64,000 nucleotides of DNA from Sebastes aleutianus (GCA_916700875.1 CAKAKS010000066.1:35028490-35092489); one strand, 5' to 3'; positions 49,749 through 61,424 are shown, numbered from the stretch's first letter. The notes: generated from the letters alone by a model not told the origin. Numbers and translations are program-made.

Positions 49749-50560
49749 ACTTCATAGAACAGATAGCGTGTTAAACTTTTTCTACCTGTGCTGCCACTCC
49801 TACTTCATCCCCCCCATAAGTCTCCCACTGCCCTCCTCGTACCCTTTGTTGCCCACTTCATGCTGCCTCATAATGCTGTCATGCCACTGAACCACACAGT
49901 CAATACCACAGGACAGCTCAGCCTCTCAGCACTGTGACTACCAGCATCCAGAACCACCTGAGCAACATGACTCTCTGGGCTGTTGTTAGTCTTGTGGGTC
50001 GCACATGACAGCAATGCTGGTGTAACTATGAAGCAAATACTGCTGCTGTGCTATTCTTATTAAATCCTCCTCAACAGGCCTATTTTACCGTGGACATGTA
50101 AGAGAGTGTAAAGAAGGTGGGGGAGTAAGAAGAATAAGAGAAGGAGGAGGAGGAGGAGGATAGAGTTGGCAGGAGTGTGAGAACCTTGAAAGCAAACAAA
50201 CTCTGTATGTGTGGGGGATATTATTTCTCATTCTTGGGGGTCCTTCTGCCCCCCCACAAACAGTAAACTGCAAACAAGGCCCACTTCTTGCTCTGGACTC
50301 CCTCCAGATAGCCTTGTAATGGGACCAGTTTTGGGTCCAGGGTATCTGTTCTCTGACGTAGAAAGGGCCATAACCGGGGAGCTGAAGCTGGGGAAAGTTT
50401 ACGCTGTTCCACTGCTGATCACGACCTTCACCAGCAGATTATCCACAAGACACAGCCAACCCCTCTGTGGGGCCCACACAGGGACACTGCAGTCACACAC
50501 AAACTGATGCATCACTAACCGACATGCAAAAATACATACACAAGCACACACGCGCACGCG

Positions 50561-50643
<83 letters not shown>

Positions 50644-51396
50644 GGAGGGGGATTTGCCTCCGGCCTCCAGTGGGGGTGTTCCTTCTACAGATGTGTATGA
50701 TCTCTGTTGCCTTTTGTTGCATCAGCACAAGGCTGTCTTTGTGTGCCTGATGCACAATGCTGCACAGTACCAGCAAAAGTGTGGACTGTAGGAGCAGCAG
50801 TGTCTCTGTCCACGGGGGTATGTCGGGCAATGTAATCTGGGTCGCACGAGGAGATTACTGTAGGTGACTTCAGGACGCAACCACTGATACTGTCACTTAC
50901 TGCCTTCTGCAGAGCAGACAGGCTGTCTGTGGTCACGCCTGCTAATGAGCATCTGGGTGTTTACTTCAAAATATTTTACACGGGAACATGCATTCGTGCT
51001 TAACACATGCATGTAGTGTTTATGAGATTTTTTTATTCTGTAACTCTCATTTTTTCTTAAAATGTGTCTCATGTATATAAGGACTGTTTTTTCTCACAAT
51101 TATAATTTCATGCTCTTCATATTACACTTTGTTCTCCAAATGTTGTAGCTTTATTCTAGTAATCCCACAGTAGATTGCCTAGGTGTGGCCCCCAGTACTT
51201 TGATGCATTAACCTGACCTGACCCTATTCGCCTTACCTAAACCCTTATTGTAGTTGTTCTAACTCAAAGCAATTATTTTAAGTGGTTGAATAAAATTTCT
51301 GATGAACATAAATTGGTGTTTCCAAGTTGTGCCATTGTCAAAGAATCCTTTCATGAAGGTGTGCTCTAACCTTTATATTTTATTTGTCTAGACATT
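49749..51396. other. Intergenic; CA/CG microsatellite
   Basis: A GCGCAC block passing into (CA)n occupies about 50549-50641, and a (GGA)n is near 50144-50160. No gene recognised. Confidence 0.55.
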
Positions 51397-52170
51397 AAAG
51401 GAACAGTTCGACATTTGGGAGATACGCTCATTTGTGTATGCCAGGGAATCAGCAGAAACTCCAGGAAGTCACTGTGCATAGCCAAAAATGTCTTGCACAC
51501 ATAACTGTGTATAAGAAGTGGACGTAGTCACCGTGACGTCACCGACTGGTTTGTGGACTGCCGTCTTGAAGCCTCAGGTTCCGCATTTTGGTCGTCGCTA
51601 TCTTGGATTTTTGGCTATTGTCATCTTGTTTTTTTTGCAACCAGAAGCGACAAGAGAGGTTGGCGCTAAATAACTTTCATGAACTAAAAACACACTGTGA
51701 AAGTGTTAAAGTTGTAAGACGAAAACAAGGACAACCCCCAGACCGGACAACGCTGTGGTAACGACCTGTCAATCACAAGGTAGCCCCGCCCTAAAGCATC
51801 CCCTGATTTATGGTCTATCTGACTCTAAATAGGACCATCATTTACTAAATGAACATCATTAACAACGTTAACAATGTTAATGAGGTAATAAATCAAGTGA
51901 GAAGTAGGCTCATTTTCTCTACAATCAGACTTCTTTTTGCAACCAGAGAAGTCGCCCCCTGCTGGCTATAAGAAAGAATGCAAGTTTAAGACACTTCTGC
52001 ATGTCTTGATGCTAAGCTAACTGGCTGCTGGTGGTAGCTTCATATCTTCCAGTCTTGATGCTAAGCTAACCGGCTGCTGGCGGTGGCTTCATATCTACCA
52101 GTCAGACATCAGTGCTATTATTGATCTTATTGTCTACTGTAACTCTCGGCAAGAAAGCAAATTTTGCTCT
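51397..52170. mobile_element. Family H element, copy H2, split by another repeat
   Basis: The left piece (about 51397-51490) has TTTGGGAGATACGCTCATTT and GAAACTCCAGGAAGTCACTG; the right piece (about 52003-52170) has TGATGCTAAGCTAACTGGCT and GTAACTCTCGGCAAGAAAGC, matching the inverted H1. The right piece contains a 49-bp tandem duplication starting at 52004 and 52053. The break holds the repeat at 51505-51985. Confidence 0.7.
51505..51985. repeat. Teleost dispersed repeat (GTGACGTCACCGACTGG type)
   Basis: CGTGACGTCACCGACTGGTT, GTGGACTGCCGTCTTGAAGC, TTTTGGTCGTCGCTATCTTG and CAACCAGAGAAGTCGCCCCC are landmarks of another common fish repeat. It is nested in H2. Confidence 0.65.
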
Positions 52171-53792
52171 CATTAAAACTAAACTTTAGGCAGTTTAGAT
52201 TCACTTAGCTGTTTGAAAGTGAAGTATAGTCGTTCACATTGTTCACAGTTAATCAGATACAGAGTTTAATACAGTTTTTATTTGGTGGCACATAGTAACT
52301 AACAAGATTATGATTTTTGTCAGTATTTTGACATAAATGATTTTATTTATTAATGGTTGTATGTAATACAACAATAACTAAAGTATATTTTGAGAGTCTG
52401 ATGCCAAGTACAGTTCACAGGCTTCAAGAAAACCTTGTGTAAACATCACACATGGTTATTATTGTAGTTTTTTTTTAAACACACTGGACTTAGTCATAAT
52501 CCTCCTGCTCTGCTCTGCATAGTCAAACAATCCGTTAATAAATTCAGCCCCCAAAAGGGCACGGTGTAACCATGTGGATGTCAACAACACACATCAAAGG
52601 CCACATGTTAGAAGACAGTACATCCCTGAAAACAAAAAAACAGAGCAATGCATCCAGATACACATGTTTACATATTGACACATACGCAATCTCAGAGGAT
52701 CAGTGCTCTCTGAAATCCCCCTGGGATGTTTTTCACAGCAGGAGCCAGCGGCTGAGCGGCCCCCCTGGGGATTTATATGTGTGTGTGTGTTTATGTGTAA
52801 GACGGAAAAGACAGAGAAGTGTGTGTTTGGAGGGGTTAGTTTTAGCGTGCATAAATATGGGTGAGGAGATCAAAATGTTCGATGTTGGAGGTGATGTGAG
52901 CCTGTTTTGGGCTTTCTGTCAATCCTGTAAAAGGGAGTTTGTCTTTCTTCTATATATTCCATAACCATTCTGTCTCTGTTGTCTTCTTTATTCTCTCTTT
53001 TCACACAATTAGATTTTTTTCCCCACAAAGCAGAGGTACTGTAAATTCAGTTTACCCTGCAGTACTTTTGCTGCCCACTAATACTTCTGTGCCACAACTG
53101 CTATTTTTACTTTCTCATCTTTTCCTACTCATTGCTCTCGTTTGTCTTCCCCATCCACTCTGTTGTATCTATCTCAATGTCTGCATCCTTTAACCAGGAA
53201 TATGGTAGTAATATATAGCAGAAGGAATTTAAGCATTTACTAATCTGACACTGAGGGATTACGATCCCTGCTCTTTGAGGGGGAGCCACCGTTTAGAGAT
53301 AACCATATGGAAGCAACAGATCATGTCATGGTAAACATCCAAAGACAGAACAATAGGATTGCTTTTGTTTCTTTTTTGTCTTTGCAGACTGTATTTTTTA
53401 TCACACACAACTATAACATTCAGGAAAATGAGCCTAAGTGAGAAATCACATCATAGTGGAACCAATGTCTGTGGATTAAATTGATATACCCCAGATTTTC
53501 TTTTGTCTTCCTAAATCGCCCAGGTTGGAAACGAGGTTGGGTTGTAATACCGGCTGAACTACCTCATTGTTTTTTTCAAGTTGTAATCTCTCGCTGAACC
53601 AAAGATGAGGAGATAATGAATGTACGGAGATTAACACATGCTGTAGCTTAAAGGTAACGATGCCACTGCAAACCTAAAGGCAAGTGAGCCTGAGGTTGTC
53701 TGTGTTTGGTTAGCATTTGTTGTGGAAAGTCCAACAGAATAGAAATATCAAGAGCAAACATAGAAATTCAACACGGTATTATCCATACTCAG
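52171..53792. other. Intergenic, nothing recognised
   Basis: AT-rich. Frames at 52572-52964 and 52939-53193 are open but show no family motif and are hydrophobic or low in complexity. Confidence 0.5.
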
Positions 53793-54175
53793 CGGTGGAA
53801 GTATTTTTGATTTTGTATTTAAGTAAAAGTAGCAATACCACATTGTACTGTAGAAATACTCAATTACAAGTAAGTCCTGCATTTATAATTTAATTTATAG
53901 TACTTAAAGGTACAGTGTGTAGGATTTAGCGGAATCTAGCGGTGGGGTTACAGATTGCAACCAACTGAGTACCCCTCCACTCACTCCTCCCTTTCCAAGT
54001 CTGTGGTAATGTGAGCCGCCGAGTGTAAAACCGTGGTATGTCGTTCACCTCGCTCAGAGGCCATCCTTACTGTACCATAATAACACTACTTTAGGAGCAA
54101 CGGAAGTCAGACGGCGGCTGGCAGTACCACGTTTTTGCCCTCTGTGGTTACCAAAGAACGTACACAGCAAAATCG

Positions 54176-54590
54176 ACAGTGTTAATCCAACACTTAAAGA
54201 GTCAATTTTAACACTAAGTCAGTGAACATATGGTCCCTATCTACAGAGTGTTAAAATAACACTGAACATAGTGTTGAATTTTCAGAGTCAATTCAACTCT
54301 AGAAAGAGTTAATATTTTACACTACACTACACTGAGAAGTGTTACTCAAGTTTTACACTATGACGAAAATAACACTCATAGTGTTATTTATAGTTGACAC
54401 TGAATTTTTAAGTGTTAATCAGAATTAACTCTTATTAATTTACTCTTCATGAGTGTTAAACCAACTTAACACTAAGTGTTGATTAAGAAATTACTCCAAA
54501 CAGTGTTGATTTTTGAATGACTCCTGCCAGTGTTAAAACATATTTACTCGTGTACTTACTCCCTTTAAGTGTTATTCTTACCCAACACCA
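54176..54590. repeat. Left subterminal AGTGTTAA/TTAACACT array
   Basis: At least twelve copies of GTGTT or its complement AACAC occur in irregular spacing and both orientations, for example AACACTCATAGTGTTATT. It resembles the subterminal binding-site arrays of large DNA transposons. Confidence 0.75.
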
Positions 54591-54667
54591 AGTATTACTT
54601 GTTCTTTCACAATAAGAGTCCTGATTTTACAAAATACTGGCATCTCATCAGCTACCTCAACACATAC
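54591..54667 (-). repeat. 77-bp duplicate of the C-terminal exon
   Basis: Matches 56319-56398 nearly base for base (CTTTCACAATAAGAGTCCTG then ATTTTACAAAATACTGGCAT and CAGCTACCTCAACACATAC), apart from a 3-bp gap. It places a piece of the element's own coding exon beside the left subterminal array. Confidence 0.85.
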
Positions 54668-56119
54668 AATAAGCTCTTTTCTAATAAAATGCATTCTTCA
54701 ACAGAATTAGTTTTGAGTGTTTTGCATTTTCTACTTTACCATGTCCACCTGATACTTAAAACAGGTAAAACTAAAAATGTTTGCAGGGGAGAAACAACAA
54801 ACACCATTATATCCATGTCTTAACACAAATTTATTAAAAATAAAGACATTAATCCTCAGGTCAAATGTAGTTTGAGACGTGCTCACACCAACACGAGCTA
54901 CATAACAATAAAACTTCACTTTCAGTTTAAGAGATGAAAAGAAAAACAGGGTTCTTAGAAGACATGGTATATTTCAAATTGTAAAATCTTAACTATTTTC
55001 TCTTAACAATGAAAAATATTGTTTAAAGTGCATTTCAGAGGATACACATAGAGGATAATTCCAGCTATTTTCAACCCAGAACAAACTTCACTATCATCTG
55101 GAATCTACCAACCGATTCATACCAAAATATTATCGAATTGGCCACTGAATGAGTTGTGATGTGAGAGTGCACCTGCCTTCATGTGTGTTTGTGTTGATTT
55201 TAGTAATTGGCCAAATTCAGAATTTTTTTTTCCAGTGGTGAGACATATTTGGCTTTAGAAGATTTGACTATATGTTCATACATTATACTGCTGCTGCCAA
55301 CTCAAGTGCCGAAAAATAAATACATTTTTCATTTGAAACACTGTTCAAACATGCTAAAATGGCTTTAAAATATTCCATCTATAACACTATGTGGAGTGCA
55401 GTTAGATTTACTATTGGACTTTCAACTTCCCAGAGATTAGTGGGTTTTCTATTCCAGCAGGTGTTCAAATTAAATTTTTAAAAGGAGAGATTTGCCGATT
55501 TACAACCTTATCTCAATCTATCCGCATATAGTGTGAAAAACGCCAAACGATGTCGCTGTGCCCCAGAGAATGTCTACAACAAATGCGGGCATTTTTCATA
55601 CTATATGCAGATAGACTGAGATAGGTTAAAAATTAGCAAATCTCTCCTTTAAGAAAAGTGACAGCCCTAATAGCTGAATTGTAAAGATCTTGGTTGGAAT
55701 CTATCAGTATGGTGGCAGTTGTCTGTAGGTTGAATAACAATATCTCCTTTTCAACCATCACTAAAATACAACAAACCACCCTTAGGGAAATACAAATGAC
55801 GACAGAAAATTCCATTAGGAGATATATATGGAAGCAGGATTACCTCAGCCAGACAACCAACAACTTTTGATCTTGCTAAATGGTAATGATCAATAAATTA
55901 CTTTACTCTGTTATCAAATATTCAAGTTGGGTTTCATAAATTAAATTTCATACAAACAGCCAAATTCCTTAAGGCCATCGCATCCTGCTACCTAGATTAC
56001 CCCCTAGAGGACACATTGCAAACATCAACATCTTAAATTTTGCCTAAAACGCCACTTAAATGATCCATAAAGGTCCATATGAAAAATCGTCAACTTTGAA
56101 TTAACACTAAAAGCACTGG

Positions 56120-58750
56120 TCAAGGCCGCATTAGATGGCAATATGGAACTATGAAAAGGGAGGAATCTGTTGTTCCATATGCCATTTGAACATCCACTGG
56201 TCTGAAGTAGAGCAACTCTTGAACATCAAACACCTTAAGTGCCTGTAATGGCTTAAACACAATTTTAAATGCATGGTAATGTTCATCAAAACAAATGGTT
56301 TCTACACCAGAGCCAGTAAGTATTACTTGTTCATCTTTCACAATAAGAGTCCTGATTTTACAAAATACTGGCATCTCATCAGCTACCTCAACACATACCA
56401 GGCTGAAGACATCTGAATTACCCATGAGTTTCAGTCATTTCTGCTGCAAGGATGTTAATCATCTGTCGCCGTGAGGAGTCAGTCAGACCTTTCGTCCGGT
56501 TGTATTCCTTGACAATAGAGTCTCCACCAGGTTTCTTGGCCAGCGCAGATTCAACCAACTGTGAAACGACAGAAGACAAGACAATATTCACTAAAAATTA
56601 AATAATCTTGGAGAGCTGACAGTAAATACACAGGAAAATAATATCAAAAGTGTGCAATCCTCAAAGGAAGCTATCACAACATACATTTTACACATCAACT
56701 TACACGTTTGGCATCTTGATCTTCCTTCTGCCGTTTTCTGGAAGGGCTGTAATCATCATCTAGAATGACTGTATCATCAGAGTCGCAGGATACAAATTTC
56801 AGGATGACCGTATCATCAGGGCGGCAGCCTGAAAGATCCAGCACTGAATTGGTTACGACATCAAGCAGTGGACTGGCGGACGAAGTTGTCCCCTCGGAAG
56901 AGCCGGACGAACTTGTTCCCTGGGAATCTACGTGTAGTTCAGGAAAGAGAGGGAAGAGAGAAAAATAAACACCTACCATTTGTCAGTTTATCACAACCTT
57001 AACGTGTAACTGAGTCTTATTCAATATTCATTGGACTATGCTGAAAGAAATGGGAATTAAGATAGAAGTTTACCGTTGTCAAATGTGATAGTAAATACAC
57101 CAGCGTTGGGCTGCTGTGCTACTTCTTCAAAGACGTCTGTATCCACCTCAGTTCCCGTCTCATCATATACTCTGATGCCTTTGGTGACGGGTGGGATGGA
57201 GAACTTCAGGAAAGCTTAGGGAAAAAACACAAACAGGGAGTCATACCATATGATACCATACCACCAATCTGATCATGCTGTCTGGCAACTTTCATTAATC
57301 ATCTTAAAAAAAAGTTGTCCCTAGATACCAGTTAGGTTAGAAACAAACTCAACTAAGCCGACCAATACAAGTCAGCCCTTGATTGCTGTGACCTCTGGAA
57401 ATGCCCAAAAGGTAGCTTGCCAGAAAGTGAGATATGGAAATTATTTTCAACCAACAGAACAATGACGTGCATCATCAAGGGTGTGACTGATGGCTTACCA
57501 GCATTCAAGAATTCCTCCAAGCTCGGTTCACTGATCTTGACATATTTCTGTTCGTTATTGATTTTGTTTTTAATCAACATGATGGTATCTGTAAAAGCAA
57601 AACTGAATTTGTGTTATGATCTACAACACAAAGTTACTCTGACAGTAGCATCAGCTCCTGTTGGCATAATCGTATTGGTCGATTTGGGCTTTAAAAATCA
57701 CAATCAGAATTTGTCTAATTTCTAATTCAAAGTAACTGTCTGGACTGTGTGGAGTCTCTGAGACGTGCAAGCAGAAACCATTTTGACATGTGTGTAAACA
57801 TAGACTAATGTTAATATTAACTTATCTAAAATGATACTTACCATCACTGTCCACAGCACATAAGGGGGATATCTGAAAAAACAAGTAGAACAATTTCATG
57901 TAACATTAAAAGGAATACAGGGGAAATAAAGTCAGTTAGCTTATATCAGGGAATTACAGAAGACTTTTTGACAATTAAGAACTACCACAATGCGTTGCCA
58001 TCAGCCTCACAGCAATTTGCCATTCTACCTCTTCTACAGTTCTGCTGTGCAAGACATGATATAGCAGGGTTTTTCCAGCATGGAAGATGTTTTAGTGGTG
58101 ATCAAAGACAAATCAAAGCCACCAAAATGTGTAAAAACAGCCATTTCAATTCTTGATAAACAGTCTCTCAATTCTGATCACAACATACTGCATTAATATT
58201 AATATCATGCTCCTAAGTAGCAATAAGTAAAGTTCTTTTTAAATTACATTCTTAGCTTGTTTTCTCTTATATTATGATGAAATCAATCAGCAATGCAGAA
58301 CTTAGTGTTTACCCGCCACGTGTTAGCTGTTAGCCCCGGATAGCTTGTTAGCTAGTGAGCTAGTTCAGCCAACTCCCTACACATGCAGTCTTTGTATTTT
58401 ACTGTAATCTATGGACATTAATAAGAACACAACTGTCACTGCTCCACATTGCGACTTGCCGACATTACAAGTATAGTTTGACATTAGCTAGTTAGCATTA
58501 ATTGGCTTAATGTTGCTGACACATTTTAGCTAGCCTTCCACATGGTCACGTTAGCTCGGTGTAATTCAGTATTTTAAGACACAAAACCAGCTGGAGTGTA
58601 TGTTGAACAACAATATAAAGTTATCCTAAAATGCTGCTTCTGCTGAAATGCTCAAATTTGGTTTAATAAGTGATGAAGAGAAACTTACCTCAGTCTTTCA
58701 ACGAGTGCAAAATGGCGCTGAGAAGATCTTGGTCGTTTTGAAATAAGCAG
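56120..58750 (-). pseudogene. Intron-containing gene remnant carried by the 4.9-kb element
   Basis: Minus-strand exons with GT-AG borders: a leader ending 58689, a 31-nt exon 57842-57872, then coding pieces 57580-57499, 57214-57074, 56927-56704 and 56558-56418, all in phase (196 codons). Residues 1-75 (EQKYVKISEPSLEEFLNA ... RVYDETGTEVDTDVFEEV) look like a ubiquitin-like CIDE-N or PB1 fold. Residues 76-150 are Ser- and Asp-rich with two DDTVIL motifs and basic PSRKRQKEDQDAKR. Next comes LVESALAKKPGGDSIVKEYN ... RRQMINILAAEMTETHG, then a stop. That stop lies at CATGG|GTAAT, an apparent splice donor whose downstream exons are missing. A C-terminal module (MGNSDVF ... VEVADEMPVFCKI) follows in another frame at 56425-56120. 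A polyA signal lies near 54830. I recall similar high-copy uncharacterised fish proteins; function unknown. Confidence 0.65.
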
Positions 58751-58799
58751 GAGGAGAGAGGAGGAGCTCTCCAGAGTACAGAGTACTCTCCAGAATACA

Positions 58800-59055
58800 C
58801 CAGTCTTGTAACTCTGAACACTTTCACCAACACTGGGGTGTATCTTACTCTAGCTGTTGTTGTAATAACTCTGAAAGAGTCCATGTACTTTGACAATGTA
58901 TATTTTACACCGAACATTTTTAACTCTGAATATTTTCACCTACACTGGAGGGTATGTTACTCCGGCTGTTGTTGTAATGACTCTTGCTGTTGTTGTAATA
59001 ACTCTGAAAGAGTTCATTTACTTTGACAAGGCATATTTAACTCTGGAGAATTTGC
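58800..59055. repeat. Right subterminal AACTCTGAA array with internal duplication
   Basis: GCTGTTGTTGTAATAACTCT then GAAAGAGT recurs at about 58851 and 58988, and TTTTCACC(A/T)ACACTGG recurs at about 58822 and 58933. The motifs are a different variant from the left array. Confidence 0.75.
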
Positions 59056-59430
59056 AGTGTATATTGCAAAGAAGTCAATTGTTCGTTCCATTGCAACATC
59101 AGTGCCCAGCAGCAAAGCTGCGCTTCCGCCATTTTGGACTGAAAACGACTCCCAGACGCCAGTAAAACGTACGTCTACAAAGTGCCGTACAAAAGTATTG
59201 TCATAATTTTAATGTCTCTACCGAAATGGCATGTGTTGAACAATAAAAATGTTATAAATATGCACACTATTATAATTATTTACTTACTTACTTATTTAAA
59301 CTTTTTGCCTGGCTGCTTCCCAGAGGAGCATAAAGTGAGCTATGGACATAAATGGAAGTTAGAAAAATCCAGCACACAGATTTTGAGAACAATCTCAAAC
59401 TTTTCATGTCAAGGACCTCCAAAATCGATG

Positions 59431-59675
59431 TCCAATAGACCACAGACCATGGATGTAGAAGAGGGTCCAATAGACCACAGACCATGGATGTAGAAGAGGG
59501 TCCAACAGACCACAGACCATGGATGTAGAAGAGGGTCCAACAGACCACAGACCATGGATGTAGAAGAGGGTCCAATAGATCACAGACCATGGATGTAGAA
59601 GAGGGTCCAACAGACCACAGACCATGGATGTAGAAGAGGGTCCAATAGACCACAGACCATGGATGTAGAAGAGGT
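59431..59675. repeat. 35-bp minisatellite, seven units
   Basis: Units start at 59431, 59466, 59501, 59536, 59571, 59606 and 59641, each reading TCCAAYAGACCACAGACCAT then GGATGTAGAAGAGGG. They differ at one C/T site and one other base. The frames through it are by-products of the repeat. Confidence 0.95.
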
Positions 59676-61062
59676 TGTGTCCTGTGCTTTTGCTCTGCGT
59701 GTTAGTAAATAGCCTAAAACTATATTAGATTCTGCTTATGTCATGCTACTAGCGCTACTAACTACTGGCCGATAGCCGGTTGTTTTGGGAACAGAGGTTA
59801 ATACATAATATAATAAAAGGGATGAATTACAGCCAATATATCCATTATTACAGACGCATACAACTAGCAAGAACCGGATATGTCATATGAGCGCGCAGGG
59901 CGGTGCGGTCCTGTGGGTCTGATGCACGTTCATTATACCGACGAAAATAACTCTGGATTCAGCTATTTGTTAATTTTACAACTTTTAGGACATAACGATT
60001 TAAATGAGGACTATTGAAGTGTTCCTAGTGGAAAGTTAATTTGCCACAAAAAAAATTGGATCTACAGACGTTTCCTTTTACATTCGTGGCTATGTACTCA
60101 TTGGCGTTTTCAGTCCAAAATGGCGGCAGCGCCACCGCAGCGCCATCTTGTGGCTATTGTCAAAAAAGCACCGGAGTTTCACCTCTGAACTTCTATACTC
60201 TTTGACGTTAACGCAGTTTCACAAGCGTGTCGGATAAATACGGTGGCCTTCAGGTAACGTAAAAACACGAAAGTCACTCTCTAGAGCCAGAGTTTGGTTT
60301 GTCCATTGTGGGCTACTGTAGAAACATGGCAGAGCAACATGGCAGACTCACTATATATTATACTATTTTTAGGTGAATCAACTTCCCAGTACGAACACTG
60401 TAATAGTCCTTATTTAAAAAAATTACCTTTATAAAGTTGTAAAATGCACAAATAGCCGAACCCAGAGTTATTTCCCTTCCTCGGTTCATGTGAATGAGAC
60501 CCAGACCGAGGCTGGAGCGCAAGCCGTGACGACGGCGTGACGTTGGGACCCCGTGACTGAGTCATGTGACTGAGCAGACGCTACTGTGCATGGCCCATGG
60601 GCCCCGCCTCCAACGCTGTATCCAGTTCTCTTTATACATCAATGCTATACACCAATGAAAGCATAGTTGTGAATTTTATATTTCACTTCTACTAGTAGAT
60701 CCCCGAAAATGCTACACACAGGTGTAAAAGTACAGAAATATTAGTGGAAAAATGTAGTAAGTACTCACTATGCAGAAAAAGGGTCCCAATGAGTGTTAAA
60801 TGATTAGAGATTATTGGATTATTCTTACTGATACATCAATGTGTGTGTGTCATTTTACCGTAGTAGTTGGTTGAGGTTGTGCTAATTTGAATAGGATAAG
60901 ATAAGTGCGTGGTTTGTATGTAAATATGTACATTTTCAATTTCAAAAAGTAACTATAGCTGTCAAATAAATGTTCTGTAGTGGAGTAGAATAAGTATAAA
61001 GTAGTATAAAGTAAAATGGGAATACTCAAGTAAAGTACAAGTACATACAAATTTTACATCTC

Positions 61063-61379
61063 ATTTTATGTCTCTACTGTCATCAGCCCAAATGTCTGTA
61101 CTATTCAGCTACAGCATCTGATGCAGGTCTGAGCATCGCCTTCAAAAAACTTTTGAATCTGAATCTTCAAACGTGCAAATGACAAACAGCCGACACCAGT
61201 TCCATTGAAGTACGGAGGGACTTCACTCCACCTCGGTGAGACGCACATCTAATGGGCTTTTTGGGTGGTTTGATGTTCAGCAGCAGGTTTTCCCAACATC
61301 ACACACTTGTGTCTGCAGCTGTTGCTGTAAGCATTTAGTGTGCACCAAAAGAGAAGGCCCCATGGGAATTCCCTCAGTG

Positions 61380-61424
<45 letters not shown>

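Larger units (their letters stand above)
54163..59059 (-). mobile_element. 4.9-kb DNA element with CACTG-type TIRs and a gene remnant
   Basis: The left end CACAGCAAAATCGACAGTGT TAAT pairs with the complement of the right end, CACTGCAAATTCTCCAGAGT TAAA, over about 24 bp with several mismatches. TA flanks both ends (54161-54162, 59060-59061). Removing the element rejoins ACCAAAGAACG with TATTGCAAAGAAGTC. CACTG ends recall EnSpm/CACTA elements, though a two-base duplication is weak evidence. Each terminus carries an array of short motifs: AGTGTTAA/TTAACACT at about 54176-54590 and AACTCTGAA/GAGTT at about 58800-59055. The minus strand carries a multi-exon gene remnant; no transposase is recognised. 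Confidence 0.65.
53909..60733 (+). mobile_element. Second-shell TIR element (AAAGGTACAGTGTGTAGG type), split
   Basis: The left piece (53909-about 54153) begins AAAGGTACAGTGTGTAGGAT and contains GCAACCAACTGAGTACCCCT. The right piece (about 60215-60733) contains GGTGGCCTTCAGGTAACGTA, TCTCTAGAGCCAGAGTTTGG and GATCCCCGAAAATGCTACAC. Left and right termini are imperfectly inverted (GTGTGTAG/CTACACAC). Between them lie the 4.9-kb element and about 1.1 kb of further unclassified DNA (59060-60214). Confidence 0.65.
53793..61062 (+). mobile_element. Outer AAGTAAAAGTA-type MITE, split by nested insertions
   Basis: The left piece (53793-53908) reads GCGGTGGAAGTATTTTTGAT then AGTAAAAGTAGCAATACCAC and stops at ATAGTACTT. 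The right piece (about 60734-61062) resumes at AAAAGTACAGAAATATTAGT and finishes with GGGAATACTCAAGTAAAGTA. The two pieces together reproduce the order of a fish element I know well, so it was one insertion before the inner ones arrived. Confidence 0.7.

Noticed and set aside
54163..59059. Assigning the 4.9-kb element firmly to EnSpm/CACTA
   Set aside because: Only the CACTG-like ends support it; no transposase is present and the flanking duplication is just two bases.
59288..59653. 121-codon frame with WTLFYIHGLWS repeats
   Set aside because: Read-through of the 35-bp minisatellite; three units make a 105-bp, in-frame period by chance.
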